Notes: generated from the sequence alone by a model not told the origin. 5,882 nt of DNA from JBIOWF01 sp044868295 (GCA_044868295.1 JBIOWF010000092.1:1-5882), one strand, 5' to 3'. Shown: positions 1 to 5,392, numbered from the stretch's first letter. A program made the numbers and translations.

Positions 1-39
1 CTTTAGATCAGCGGAACAGGGTGTCAAGCGGGCCAAGAG

Positions 40-71
40 TTGGGAGTATCTAAGAAATGGGGGAATATAGT
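40..71 (+). promoter_or_regulatory. Possible promoter of the NYN gene
   Basis: A TATAGT hexamer at 66-71 resembles a -10 box and a TTGGGA at 40-45 resembles a -35 box. The spacer of 20 bp is longer than usual. The surrounding 100 bases are more A/T-rich than the rest of the window, as promoters in GC-rich genomes often are. Transcription would begin near 78, giving a leader of about 30 nt before the start codon at 108. This rests on hexamer matching alone. A second -10-like TATCTA at 47-52 is an alternative. Confidence 0.25.
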
Positions 72-107
72 CAGCCGATCACCTAGTGACGAGTCCTGGA
101 GGACGAC

Positions 108-1043
108 ATGGCCATCCCGGACCTCACCGCACACAGCATGGCTGCCAAATACGCCGTCCTCGTGGACGTTGGTTACCTCTATGCAGCGGCCGGCGAAGTC
201 CTGTTGGGAGCGAAGGAGCGCAAGGAATACCGCGTAGCAGCGGATGAGCTCATCCAATCCTTGCAGAAACACGCACTGGAGCGCATCCCGGGCGAACTGC
301 TCCGGGTGTACTGGTACGACGCGGCACGCGACCGGGTACCAACGGTCGACCAGCGAGTGATCGCCCAGCTTCCCTGGGTGAAAGTACGGCTTGGCAACCT
401 GAATGCGCGCGGCCAGCAGAAGGGCGTGGACGCCCAGATTCGTAGCGATTTGGAGGCATTGGCCCGGCACCACGCGGTGAGCGACGCCGTGCTGATCGCC
501 GGAGATGAGGACATGGTGCCGGCGGTCGAGGCCGCGCAGGCGTTCGGTGTGCGAGTGCATCTGTGGGGCGTGGAGCCGCCGTTCGGAACGAACCAAGCCG
601 AGCGGCTCGTCTGGGAGTCCGACACCGTCGAGATCCTCGGCGCCGACTTCCTGCGCCCCTACTTCAACCGCGCACCGGTGCCCGTTCCCGTCACTCCCGC
701 GCCGTCTCCGGCGCAGGTCTTCGCGGGACGTACGGTCAAACCGATCCCGAAGGCACCCGTCGGCCAGATCACCAAGCTCGGCCCCGGCCGCCCGCACGTC
801 GAGGAGGTGGGCGAGCACGTCGCGCAGAAGTGGATTCTCACCCGCGGCCGCGACAACATCCGGGACCTGCTGCCCGGCCCGATCCTGCCGACGGTCATCG
901 ACACCGAGCTCCTGATCGAGGCCGAGAAGGAGCTGGGCCACTCGCTGCGCCCCTATCCCGAGGCCAGGGTCTGGCTCCGCGACGGCTTCTGGGCCAGGGT
1001 CTACCGGGAGTTCGACCTGGGCGTGGGCGTCTCCAGCAAGTAG
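108..1043 (+). CDS. NYN-domain (PIN-like) putative ribonuclease
   Basis: This 311-residue protein belongs by motif to the NYN family, which has the PIN-like metal-dependent RNase fold. The NYN domain covers about residues 14-175. Its acidic residues are visible: D20 at the end of the first strand (VLVDVGYLY), D108 in KGVDAQIRSDL with D114 behind it, and D133/D135 in AGDEDMVPAV. Such proteins bind a divalent metal and cut RNA; the substrate here is unknown. The first motif has Gly-Tyr where many relatives have Glu-Asn, so activity is likely but not certain. A proline-rich linker (about 183-200) leads to a C-terminal domain (about 220-305) that I do not recognise. The ATG at 108 follows GGAGG at 98-102 by five bases, a textbook ribosome site; the next in-frame ATG (138) lacks one. 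The gene stands alone, bounded downstream by a hairpin. Confidence 0.85.
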   Translation: MAIPDLTAHSMAAKYAVLVDVGYLYAAAGEVLLGAKERKEYRVAADELIQSLQKHALERIPGELLRVYWYDAARDRVPTVDQRVIAQLPWVKVRLGNLNARGQQKGVDAQIRSDLEALARHHAVSDAVLIAGDEDMVPAVEAAQAFGVRVHLWGVEPPFGTNQAERLVWESDTVEILGADFLRPYFNRAPVPVPVTPAPSPAQVFAGRTVKPIPKAPVGQITKLGPGRPHVEEVGEHVAQKWILTRGRDNIRDLLPGPILPTVIDTELLIEAEKELGHSLRPYPEARVWLRDGFWARVYREFDLGVGVSSK

Positions 1044-1080
1044 GACCCGAAACCGGGAAGCGCCCGCGTCCACGCGAGCC

Positions 1081-1114
1081 AAGGGGACACCGCTCCGTAA
1101 GGAGGCGTCCCCTT
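1081..1114 (+). terminator. Hairpin terminator after the NYN gene
   Basis: AAGGGGAC (1081-1088) pairs perfectly with GTCCCCTT (1107-1114). Inside the loop a smaller stem, CTCC with GGAG around GTAA, can form. CGCG at 1073-1076 and at 1115-1118 could lengthen the stem across a bulge. There is no U-tract, which is common for actinobacterial terminators. It lies 37 bases after the NYN stop codon. Confidence 0.7.
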
Positions 1115-1130
1115 CGCGGTGGCGTGCCTG

Positions 1131-1152
1131 CTCAGCGACGACTCAGCGACGA
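1131..1152. repeat. Tandem 11-bp direct repeat
   Basis: CTCAGCGACGA occurs twice with no spacer (1131-1141 and 1142-1152) in the gap between the NYN gene and the Ada-AlkA gene. The two copies are identical. It may be a replication slippage duplication; no function can be assigned. The rest of the 239-base gap holds the terminator on its left and the promoter of the next gene on its right. Confidence 0.6.
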
Positions 1153-1263
1153 CCGTTGTCACCGCGCGGACGTCCGGGACCCACGTGCCGGCGCCCGCGC
1201 ATGCCGCTCCGTCAGACGGGCCTCACATTGGGGTCCGATTTCCGCCAGTGCAGATTGCTGAGC

Positions 1264-1283
1264 AGCGCATAACGTTTCAGGTG
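1264..1283 (+). promoter_or_regulatory. Probable leaderless promoter of the ada-alkA gene with an Ada-box-like core
   Basis: TAACGT at 1270-1275 fits the actinobacterial -10 pattern TAnnnT. Its last T is separated by seven bases from the GTG start at 1283, so transcription would begin at or next to the start codon and give a leaderless mRNA. No purine-rich ribosome site precedes the GTG. An in-frame stop at 1259-1261 rules out any start further upstream, so the geometry is not an artefact of start choice. Directly before the -10 lies AGCGCA (1264-1269), the core of the E. coli Ada box (AAAGCGCA). It also sits beside a GCTG-AG-CAGC inverted repeat (1257-1266). No convincing -35 is visible, as is common for activator-dependent promoters. 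Autoregulation by the encoded Ada domain is inferred. Confidence 0.45.
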
Positions 1284-2833
1284 TGTCGTTCACAGCAGAT
1301 CCTTCCCAAGCGACTCGGGTCGAGGGCCCGCGCCGCTCCCACGCGCCCGATCTCGACTTCGACGCGTGCTACCTAGCGGTCTCCGCCCGGGACGGGCGAT
1401 TCGACGGCCGGTTCTACACGGCGGTGACCTCGACGAGGATCTACTGCCGTCCCATCTGCCCCGCTCGCAGGCCGGCGCGCAAGAATGTGCGGTTCTTCCG
1501 CCACGCCGCGTCGGCCGAGGCCGAGGGTTTCCGGCCCTGTCGGCGGTGCCGGCCCGAGCTCAGCCCCGGGGCCCCCGGCTGGGACATCCGGGCCGACCTG
1601 GTCGGACGGGCGCTCCGGCTGATCGACGACGGCGTGGCGGACGAACGAGGCGTGGCGGGCCTGGCCCAGAGACTGCATGTGACCGAGCGACACCTGCACC
1701 GGCTGTTCGTCGCCGAGGTCGGCACCGGCCCGCTGGCCGTCGCCCGCACCCGCCGGCTGTTGCTCGCCAAGCAGTTGCTCACCGAGACGTCCCTGCCGAT
1801 CACCGACGTCGCCTTCGCGGCCGGATTCGGCAGCGTCCGGCAGTTCAACGCCGTCATGAGCGAGTCGTACGGCTTCGCCCCCGGCGACCTCAGGAAGGCG
1901 GCCGGCCCGCTCGCCGCACCGGAGAAGGCACAGGGCCTGACCCTGCGGCTGAACTATCGCCCGCCCTACGACGCCCAGACGCTGCTGCGATTCCTCGCCG
2001 CCCGCGCGATCCCCGGCGTGGAGACCGTCACCATGACCTCCGTACCGGATCCGGAGCCTCCGGAGATCGCGAGTTACAGCCGGGCGATCGTGGGCGGCTC
2101 CATGACCCTCGTGCCGGCCGCCGATCACATCAAGCTCACCGTGCGGAGCACGGACACACGTCAGCTGGCGAGAATCGTGGCACGCTGCCGACGCTTGCTG
2201 GACCTCGACGCCGATCCCGAGTCGATCGCGGCAACGCTCGGGGCGACATCTCTTGGGCCGCTCGTCGAGCGGCGCCCCGGCCTGCGCGTTCCGGGTGCCT
2301 TCGACGGGTTCGAGCTGGCGGTGCGCGCGGTGATCGGCCAGCAGATCTCCGTCGCCGGGGCCCGCACGATCCTCGGCCGGGTCGCGGCCCGCGCGGGCAC
2401 CGCCCTGGCAGGTGGAGCCGACCTCGGCCGACCCCCGACGGCTTCCGGAGAGGCTTCGGAAGAGGCTTTCGGGGAGGGCGTGCTGTTCCCGACGGCCGAA
2501 CAACTGGCAGAAGCCGATCTGACCGGGCTGGGGCTCACCAATCGCCGAATCGCGACCTTGAAGGCCGTCGCCGAGGGGGTCGCCGCGGGAGACATCGACC
2601 TCGACCATGCCGCGGACCCCGCTGAGACGACCGCCAGGCTGTCGCGGATCCCCGGCATCGGGCCGTGGACGGTGAGCTATGTGGCGCTCCGCGCCCTCGG
2701 CGACCCCGACGCCTGGCCAGGAGGTGATCTGGTCCTCAGAAAGACGATGGAGCGGCTGTCCATCCCGGCCGACGAGATCGACCAGTGGCGGCCGTGGCGC
2801 TCGTACGCCGCCCTCCACCTCTGGAACGCCTGA
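1283..2833 (+). CDS. alkA: Ada-AlkA fusion: methyl-responsive regulator and 3-methyladenine DNA glycosylase
   Basis: This 516-residue protein joins three repair modules. Residues about 25-95 are the Ada metal-binding domain. C55, C59, C86 and C89 have the CX3C-X26-CX2C spacing of E. coli Ada, where the first Cys takes the methyl group from DNA phosphotriesters and switches on DNA binding. Residues about 105-200 are an AraC-type double helix-turn-helix. Residues about 213-325 match the AlkA N-terminal domain. Residues about 330-515 are the HhH-GPD glycosylase domain, with the hairpin around PGIGPW (W462) and catalytic D482 exactly 20 residues later, as in E. coli AlkA (W218, D238). The enzyme should excise 3-methyladenine and related alkylated bases. 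The same fusion followed by ogt is known from Mycobacterium tuberculosis. The start is GTG, probably leaderless. Residues about 375-405 form a low-complexity Gly/Glu-rich insert. The protein ends right after HLWNA, with little or no C-terminal tail. Confidence 0.95.
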   Translation: MSFTADPSQATRVEGPRRSHAPDLDFDACYLAVSARDGRFDGRFYTAVTSTRIYCRPICPARRPARKNVRFFRHAASAEAEGFRPCRRCRPELSPGAPGWDIRADLVGRALRLIDDGVADERGVAGLAQRLHVTERHLHRLFVAEVGTGPLAVARTRRLLLAKQLLTETSLPITDVAFAAGFGSVRQFNAVMSESYGFAPGDLRKAAGPLAAPEKAQGLTLRLNYRPPYDAQTLLRFLAARAIPGVETVTMTSVPDPEPPEIASYSRAIVGGSMTLVPAADHIKLTVRSTDTRQLARIVARCRRLLDLDADPESIAATLGATSLGPLVERRPGLRVPGAFDGFELAVRAVIGQQISVAGARTILGRVAARAGTALAGGADLGRPPTASGEASEEAFGEGVLFPTAEQLAEADLTGLGLTNRRIATLKAVAEGVAAGDIDLDHAADPAETTARLSRIPGIGPWTVSYVALRALGDPDAWPGGDLVLRKTMERLSIPADEIDQWRPWRSYAALHLWNA

Positions 2834-2921
2834 ACAACGACCAAGACCACGACCCGGCTCATGGTGAACATCGATGAACGTCCACCGGTCCGCCGCCGTC
2901 GCGAGACTCAAGGAGCTCACA

Positions 2922-3416
2922 ATGATCCACGCACAGGTGCTGCCCACTCCCGTGGGCCCACTGTCACTACTGGCCCGTGACGGCGTGCTCGTCGCGGCCG
3001 GCTTCACCGCCGACCCGCAGGAGATGTTCGTACGGCTTTCGCCCTCCCTGCAGGCCTTGGGACTGACGACCGGCGGGGTCGACGAGGCGGCGCAAGCCGT
3101 ACAGGACTATTTGGATGGAAAGGTCGACGCGCTGGATGCCATCCCGGTCGAGCAGCCGGGCACTGCGACCCGGCAGCGCCTCTACGAAGCGCTGCGCGAC
3201 GTCCCCGCCGGGGCGACCGTGTCCTACGGGCAACTCGCGGAGAAGGCGGGGCTCCCGAGAACCGCGGCACGGGCCGCCGGATCGGCCTGCGCCCAGAACC
3301 TGATAGCTCCGTTCGTACCCTGCCATCGGGTGCTGCCGACGACGGGCGGCTACGGAGGCTACTACTACGGCACCCACGTCAAGGAGTGGCTGCTCGCCCA
3401 CGAGTCACAGGCCTGA
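2922..3416 (+). CDS. ogt: O6-alkylguanine-DNA alkyltransferase Ogt
   Basis: This 164-residue protein moves the alkyl group of O6-alkylguanine irreversibly to its own cysteine. The active-site motif PCHRV is present with C134 as acceptor. Before it lies the DNA-binding helix with the finger arginine (PRTAARAAGSACAQNL), including the Asn hinge. The tail GGYGGYYYG-VKEWLLAHE is the usual substrate-loop and C-terminal helix. The N-terminal region (about 1-80) is the short variable domain. Length is normal for the family (about 165). I chose the ATG at 2922 because AAGGAG at 2910-2915 precedes it by six bases and the product then begins directly with the first beta-strand; the in-frame ATG at 2874 would add 16 residues without a ribosome site. 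The gene follows the Ada-AlkA gene by 88 bases with no hairpin, so the two are probably co-transcribed. Confidence 0.95.
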   Translation: MIHAQVLPTPVGPLSLLARDGVLVAAGFTADPQEMFVRLSPSLQALGLTTGGVDEAAQAVQDYLDGKVDALDAIPVEQPGTATRQRLYEALRDVPAGATVSYGQLAEKAGLPRTAARAAGSACAQNLIAPFVPCHRVLPTTGGYGGYYYGTHVKEWLLAHESQA

Positions 3417-3435
3417 CATCCGTATGCACACGGGC

Positions 3436-3630
3436 TCAGTCAAAGAGATCCTGGGCCGCTTCGACGGTGGAGGAGCGGTCCAGCCGGTTCCGCTCGGGTG
3501 AGTACCGCTTGGCCATCTCGCCCGTTGCCAGGCCGGGATCGATGTCGACCGCGAGCACGCCTGCCCGCCCGTAGTCGAGCCGACCCGGCAACTCGCCTTG
3601 TGGGCCGATGACGCAGGTGGACACGGCCAT
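3436..3630 (-). pseudogene. 3' remnant of a carbon-nitrogen hydrolase (nitrilase-family) gene
   Basis: Read on the minus strand, about 64 residues from VMAVSTCVIGPQGEL to the TGA at 3438-3436 look like genuine protein. V-I-G-P-Q-G-E-L, then L-D-Y-G-R-A-G-V-L-A-V-D-I-D-P, then A-K-R-Y-S-P-E-R resembles the C-terminal end of nitrilase-superfamily amidohydrolases, in which a 'xIGPxGE' strand is followed by 'EEGxLxxDID'. The catalytic Glu, Lys and Cys parts that should precede it are missing. At about 3630-3650 the reading gives way to sequence that codes on the other strand. The surviving part lacks any nucleophile, so it cannot be an active enzyme. The family call is from memory of the motif and moderately sure; the truncated state is clearer. 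Confidence 0.45.
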
Positions 3631-3641
3631 GACCGCTGGAC

Positions 3642-3799
3642 GAGGCAGCCGGAAGATCAGCCCTGACCAGGCGGCGCGGACGATGATCCAGGAGATCGAG
3701 CGTGGCCGCGACGTGATCCCCGTGGGGCTGGTCCGGCCCCTGCTCGCCATCAACCGGATCGCTCCGAGCCTCGCGGCACGTCTCCTGCGGGACGCCTGA
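3642..3799 (+). pseudogene. 3' remnant of a short-chain dehydrogenase/reductase (SDR) gene
   Basis: About 52 residues, from RKISPDQAARTMIQEIERGRD through RPLLAINRIAPSLAARLL to the TGA at 3797-3799, match the C-terminal tail of classical SDR oxidoreductases. There a 'sPe.aA..i..giergr' helix is followed by a hydrophobic 'l..l.rlaP.l..rll' helix. The Rossmann fold, the glycine-rich NAD(P) motif and the YxxxK catalytic pair are absent. A nearby ATG at 3608 opens a 63-codon frame, but its first ten codons are the antisense of the hydrolase remnant and it has no good ribosome site. Translation is therefore doubtful. Confidence 0.55.
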
Positions 3800-3822
3800 C
3801 CACGGCGTACACCCGGATCGTT

Positions 3823-3835
3823 GGGAAGAGTTCCC
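3823..3835. repeat. Small inverted repeat GGGAA-gag-TTCCC
   Basis: GGGAA (3823-3827) and TTCCC (3831-3835) are perfect inverted arms with a three-base centre, 23 bases after the SDR-remnant stop. It could be a weak leftover terminator of the lost SDR gene or an operator for the gene at 3924. An A/T patch with TAATTA (3839-3844) follows, but no well-spaced -35 accompanies it. Confidence 0.35.
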
Positions 3836-3880
3836 GGCTAATTACCGGTCAACGCCCTGGTTTCGGCGGCCTGATCTTCG

Positions 3881-3914
3881 CGATCGTGGATCCACCGCCA
3901 TCCGACGATCGTGG
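3881..3914. repeat. Direct repeat CGATCGTGG with a palindrome, upstream of the secreted-protein gene
   Basis: CGATCGTGG occurs at 3881-3889 and again at 3906-3914, 25 bp start to start. The first copy runs into the 10-bp perfect palindrome GTGGATCCAC (3886-3895). The second copy runs into the ribosome site (GGGAG, 3913-3917) of the gene starting at 3924. The position suits a repressor operator, but no binding protein can be named. Confidence 0.4.
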
Positions 3915-3923
3915 GAGTAACTG

Positions 3924-4679
3924 GTGAAGAGATTATCGGCAAGGCCGCCCCGGCTGTGGCTGCGTGCGGTTCAGGCGGCGATAGTCGCTGTTGTCGGCGG
4001 CGTCGCCCTGGTTCCCAACGCGTACGCGGCATCGCAGCCGACCCAGGTGCAGAAGTCGGCCACGGTGGCTGTAGCCGCGAAGGCCGCCAAGGACGACCCC
4101 AGTGGGCTCAGCCGTCCCAAGGATGGCGGTATCTGGCCCGGCGTCACGCTGGACGTGGGCTGGCACACGTGTCCCAGGGACGCGGGGCTGATCGTCAGCC
4201 GGTCCACTCCGGCCAACGATAGCGAAATCGACAAAACAGCCAAAGCGCCCAGAAACACCGCAGTCTTCTGGACGGGCTGGGCCTTCAGCGCCAACGGTAC
4301 GAGGACCATAGCGAGGTGTCCGGCCGAAGGTATCGTGGCCCATCAAGTCAACGCGCCCGAGGGTCCCGGTAGGACGCTGGAGATGACGGTCAACAACCTC
4401 CACCTGCCGCCGCCGGAGGACCGCAGCCTGAACGCCGAGCGGCTGTGGACGCGGGCCTCGCGGGCCTTCGCGGAATCCGCCGCAGGGGTCGTGCGGGTGG
4501 TACGCGGTCAGGTGACCCGTCCGGGTAACGTGTGGGACACCCACGAATATCCCATCCTGACCCGCAACGGCACTGGCGTCACTCGGATCCTGCAGTACGA
4601 CATGCTGCCGGACGGCAGAATCCTGCCGCCGCGAACGATCTGGCGGAACCCGACCTGCGGAGGCAGCGGCTGCCCCTAG
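3924..4679 (+). CDS. Secreted protein with CD38/ADP-ribosyl-cyclase-like motifs (predicted NAD glycohydrolase)
   Basis: The 251-residue product starts at GTG 3924, six bases after GGGAG. Residues 1-35 are a Sec signal peptide: five positive residues up to R14, a hydrophobic core at 18-31 and AYA at 33-35 before the cut. A Lys/Ala linker (about 44-58) leads to the mature domain. Four blocks match human CD38 in order: NTAVFWTGW (W116; CD38 W125), RTLEMT (E153; CD38 E146 in TLEDT), LW-T-RASRAFAESAAGVVRVV (W175; CD38 W189 in [20 protein letters not shown]) and DTHEYPIL (E208; CD38 catalytic E226 in SVEVHNL). The W175-E208 distance is 33, against 37 in CD38. Equivalents of CD38 D147 and D155 are absent. 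Four Cys (83, 132, 245, 250) may form two disulfides. The predicted role is extracellular cleavage or cyclisation of NAD. The gene is certain; the function is inferred from motifs recalled without a search. Codons at 4213-4262 are richer in A than in the neighbouring genes. Confidence 0.7.
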   Translation: MKRLSARPPRLWLRAVQAAIVAVVGGVALVPNAYAASQPTQVQKSATVAVAAKAAKDDPSGLSRPKDGGIWPGVTLDVGWHTCPRDAGLIVSRSTPANDSEIDKTAKAPRNTAVFWTGWAFSANGTRTIARCPAEGIVAHQVNAPEGPGRTLEMTVNNLHLPPPEDRSLNAERLWTRASRAFAESAAGVVRVVRGQVTRPGNVWDTHEYPILTRNGTGVTRILQYDMLPDGRILPPRTIWRNPTCGGSGCP

Positions 4680-4692
4680 TGCCGCACCGGCG

Positions 4693-4727
4693 CCGGTGTC
4701 GGCCGCCGACAGCGGGGCCGACACCGG
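4693..4727 (+). terminator. Strong hairpin terminator after the CD38-like gene
   Basis: CCGGTGTCGGCC (4693-4704) pairs perfectly over 12 bp with GGCCGACACCGG (4716-4727) around an 11-base loop, and a G-U pair can extend it. It begins 14 bases after the stop codon of the secreted protein. No U-tract follows. It should end most transcripts from 3924. Confidence 0.8.
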
Positions 4728-4762
4728 TCCGATGATGGCTTGGCGGCCTGCGCGTCGCCTAG

Positions 4763-4790
4763 CGGGGGCGACCCGGCGAGGTCGCCCCCG
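4763..4790. terminator. Second strong hairpin, upstream of the NADAR gene
   Basis: An 11-bp perfect stem, arms 4763-4773 (CGGGGGCGACC) and 4780-4790 (GGTCGCCCCCG), encloses a six-base loop (CGGCGA). It stands 36 bases after the first hairpin and 49 bases before the NADAR start codon. It may be a back-up terminator or an attenuator in the NADAR leader. The sequence alone does not decide between these, and no antiterminator pairing was evident. Confidence 0.65.
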
Positions 4791-4839
4791 GCTCGCGTTC
4801 CGCCCCGTCGCCGCACCCGAGAAGGACCCGCTGACTCTG

Positions 4840-5289
4840 ATGACGATCTACTTCTATGGCGCCGACGACGTCCCATACGGGTGCTTCTCCAACTTCTCGC
4901 CACACGGCTTCTCCGCCGACGATCTCTGGTGGCCGACCTCGGAGCACTACTTCCAGGCACAGAAGTTCAACGGCACCCGCCAGTACGACGGGATCCGCCG
5001 GGCGCCATCGGCCTTGCGGGCCGCCGATCTCGGCCGCGCTCGGTCCCACCCGCTGCGCCGGGACTGGGAGAGGGTGAAGGACGAGGTCATGAGACGCGGC
5101 GTCTACGAGAAGTTCCGCCAGAACGAGGACATCCGGGAGATCCTTCTGGCCACCGGCCAGGAAGAACTCGTTGAGGACACCGCGACCGACCACTACTGGG
5201 GACGAGGCACCACGGGCACCGGGAAGAACATGCTGGGCCGCATCCTGATGCGAACCCGGACCCGCCTCGCCCGTCCAGACGGCACCTGA
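4840..5289 (+). CDS. NADAR-family (YbiA-like) N-glycosidase
   Basis: This 149-residue cytoplasmic protein is a compact NADAR domain almost end to end, similar in length to E. coli YbiA (about 160). Visible family signatures are YGCFSNFSPHGF (residues 13-24), WWPTSEHYFQAQKF (30-43, with E35), the RSHPLRRDWERVKDEVM helix, and DHYWGRG followed by GTGKNMLG (117-133). Known members hydrolyse N-glycosidic bonds. YbiA acts on riboflavin-pathway intermediates, and others remove ADP-ribose from guanine bases, often next to DarT-type toxins. No DarT is present here, so the substrate is open. The ATG at 4840 gives the usual family N-terminus (MTIYFYG). Its nearest ribosome-site-like AAGGA (4822-4826) is 13 bases away, which is long. 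The frame opens further upstream at 4696, but that would translate through both hairpins. No promoter is obvious in 4791-4839. Confidence 0.9.
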   Translation: MTIYFYGADDVPYGCFSNFSPHGFSADDLWWPTSEHYFQAQKFNGTRQYDGIRRAPSALRAADLGRARSHPLRRDWERVKDEVMRRGVYEKFRQNEDIREILLATGQEELVEDTATDHYWGRGTTGTGKNMLGRILMRTRTRLARPDGT

Positions 5290-5301
5290 CCATCTTGGTC
5301 A
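5287..5301 (+). terminator. Short hairpin overlapping the NADAR stop codon
   Basis: TGACCA (5287-5292) and TGGTCA (5296-5301) form a perfect 6-bp stem with a three-base loop. The stop codon TGA is its first three bases. It is short and lacks a U-tract, so it is only a weak terminator candidate. In the rest of the convergent gap to 5392, TCAAG/CTTGA (5340-5344 and 5349-5353) and GCGCG/CGCGC (5368-5372 and 5381-5385) form two more small stems. Either could serve the minus-strand gene. Confidence 0.35.
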
Positions 5302-5392
5302 TCTATGAGTTGGCCTCGACGCCGACGCGCAGATCGTGATCAAGCCTTCTTGAACACTCTCACTGATGCGCGAACTCATACGCGCCGCGGCA

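Noticed and set aside
24..1082. A 352-codon open frame on the minus strand over the NYN gene
   Set aside because: The plus strand has a Shine-Dalgarno and conserved NYN acidic motifs. The antisense frame has no recognisable motif and runs through the terminator hairpin.
2874..2921. A start for Ogt at the ATG at 2874
   Set aside because: It has no ribosome site and adds residues not expected in the family; the ATG at 2922 has AAGGAG six bases upstream and gives the usual length.
1373..3007. A 544-codon open frame on the minus strand
   Set aside because: It is the antisense of the Ada-AlkA gene and the start of ogt. The plus strand carries clear catalytic motifs and the minus translation is low-complexity Arg/Gly-rich, as expected from GC-rich antisense frames.
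3420..3433. CCGT-atgcac-ACGG as a terminator after ogt
   Set aside because: Only a 4-bp stem with a six-base loop and no U-tract; too weak to support.
3608..3641. A complete small gene starting at ATG 3608
   Set aside because: The first codons are the antisense of the hydrolase remnant, the ribosome site is poor, and the rest matches only the tail of a much larger SDR protein.
4696..4839. An upstream extension of the NADAR protein starting at 4696
   Set aside because: It would begin inside the terminator stem and translate both hairpins into a non-homologous Arg/Ala-rich leader; known relatives start at MTIYFYG-like sequence.
3924..5289. A DarT-NADAR DNA ADP-ribosylation toxin-antitoxin system
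   Set aside because: No DarT-like ADP-ribosyltransferase is present. The upstream protein is exported and resembles ADP-ribosyl cyclase, not an ART fold, so that label would overreach.
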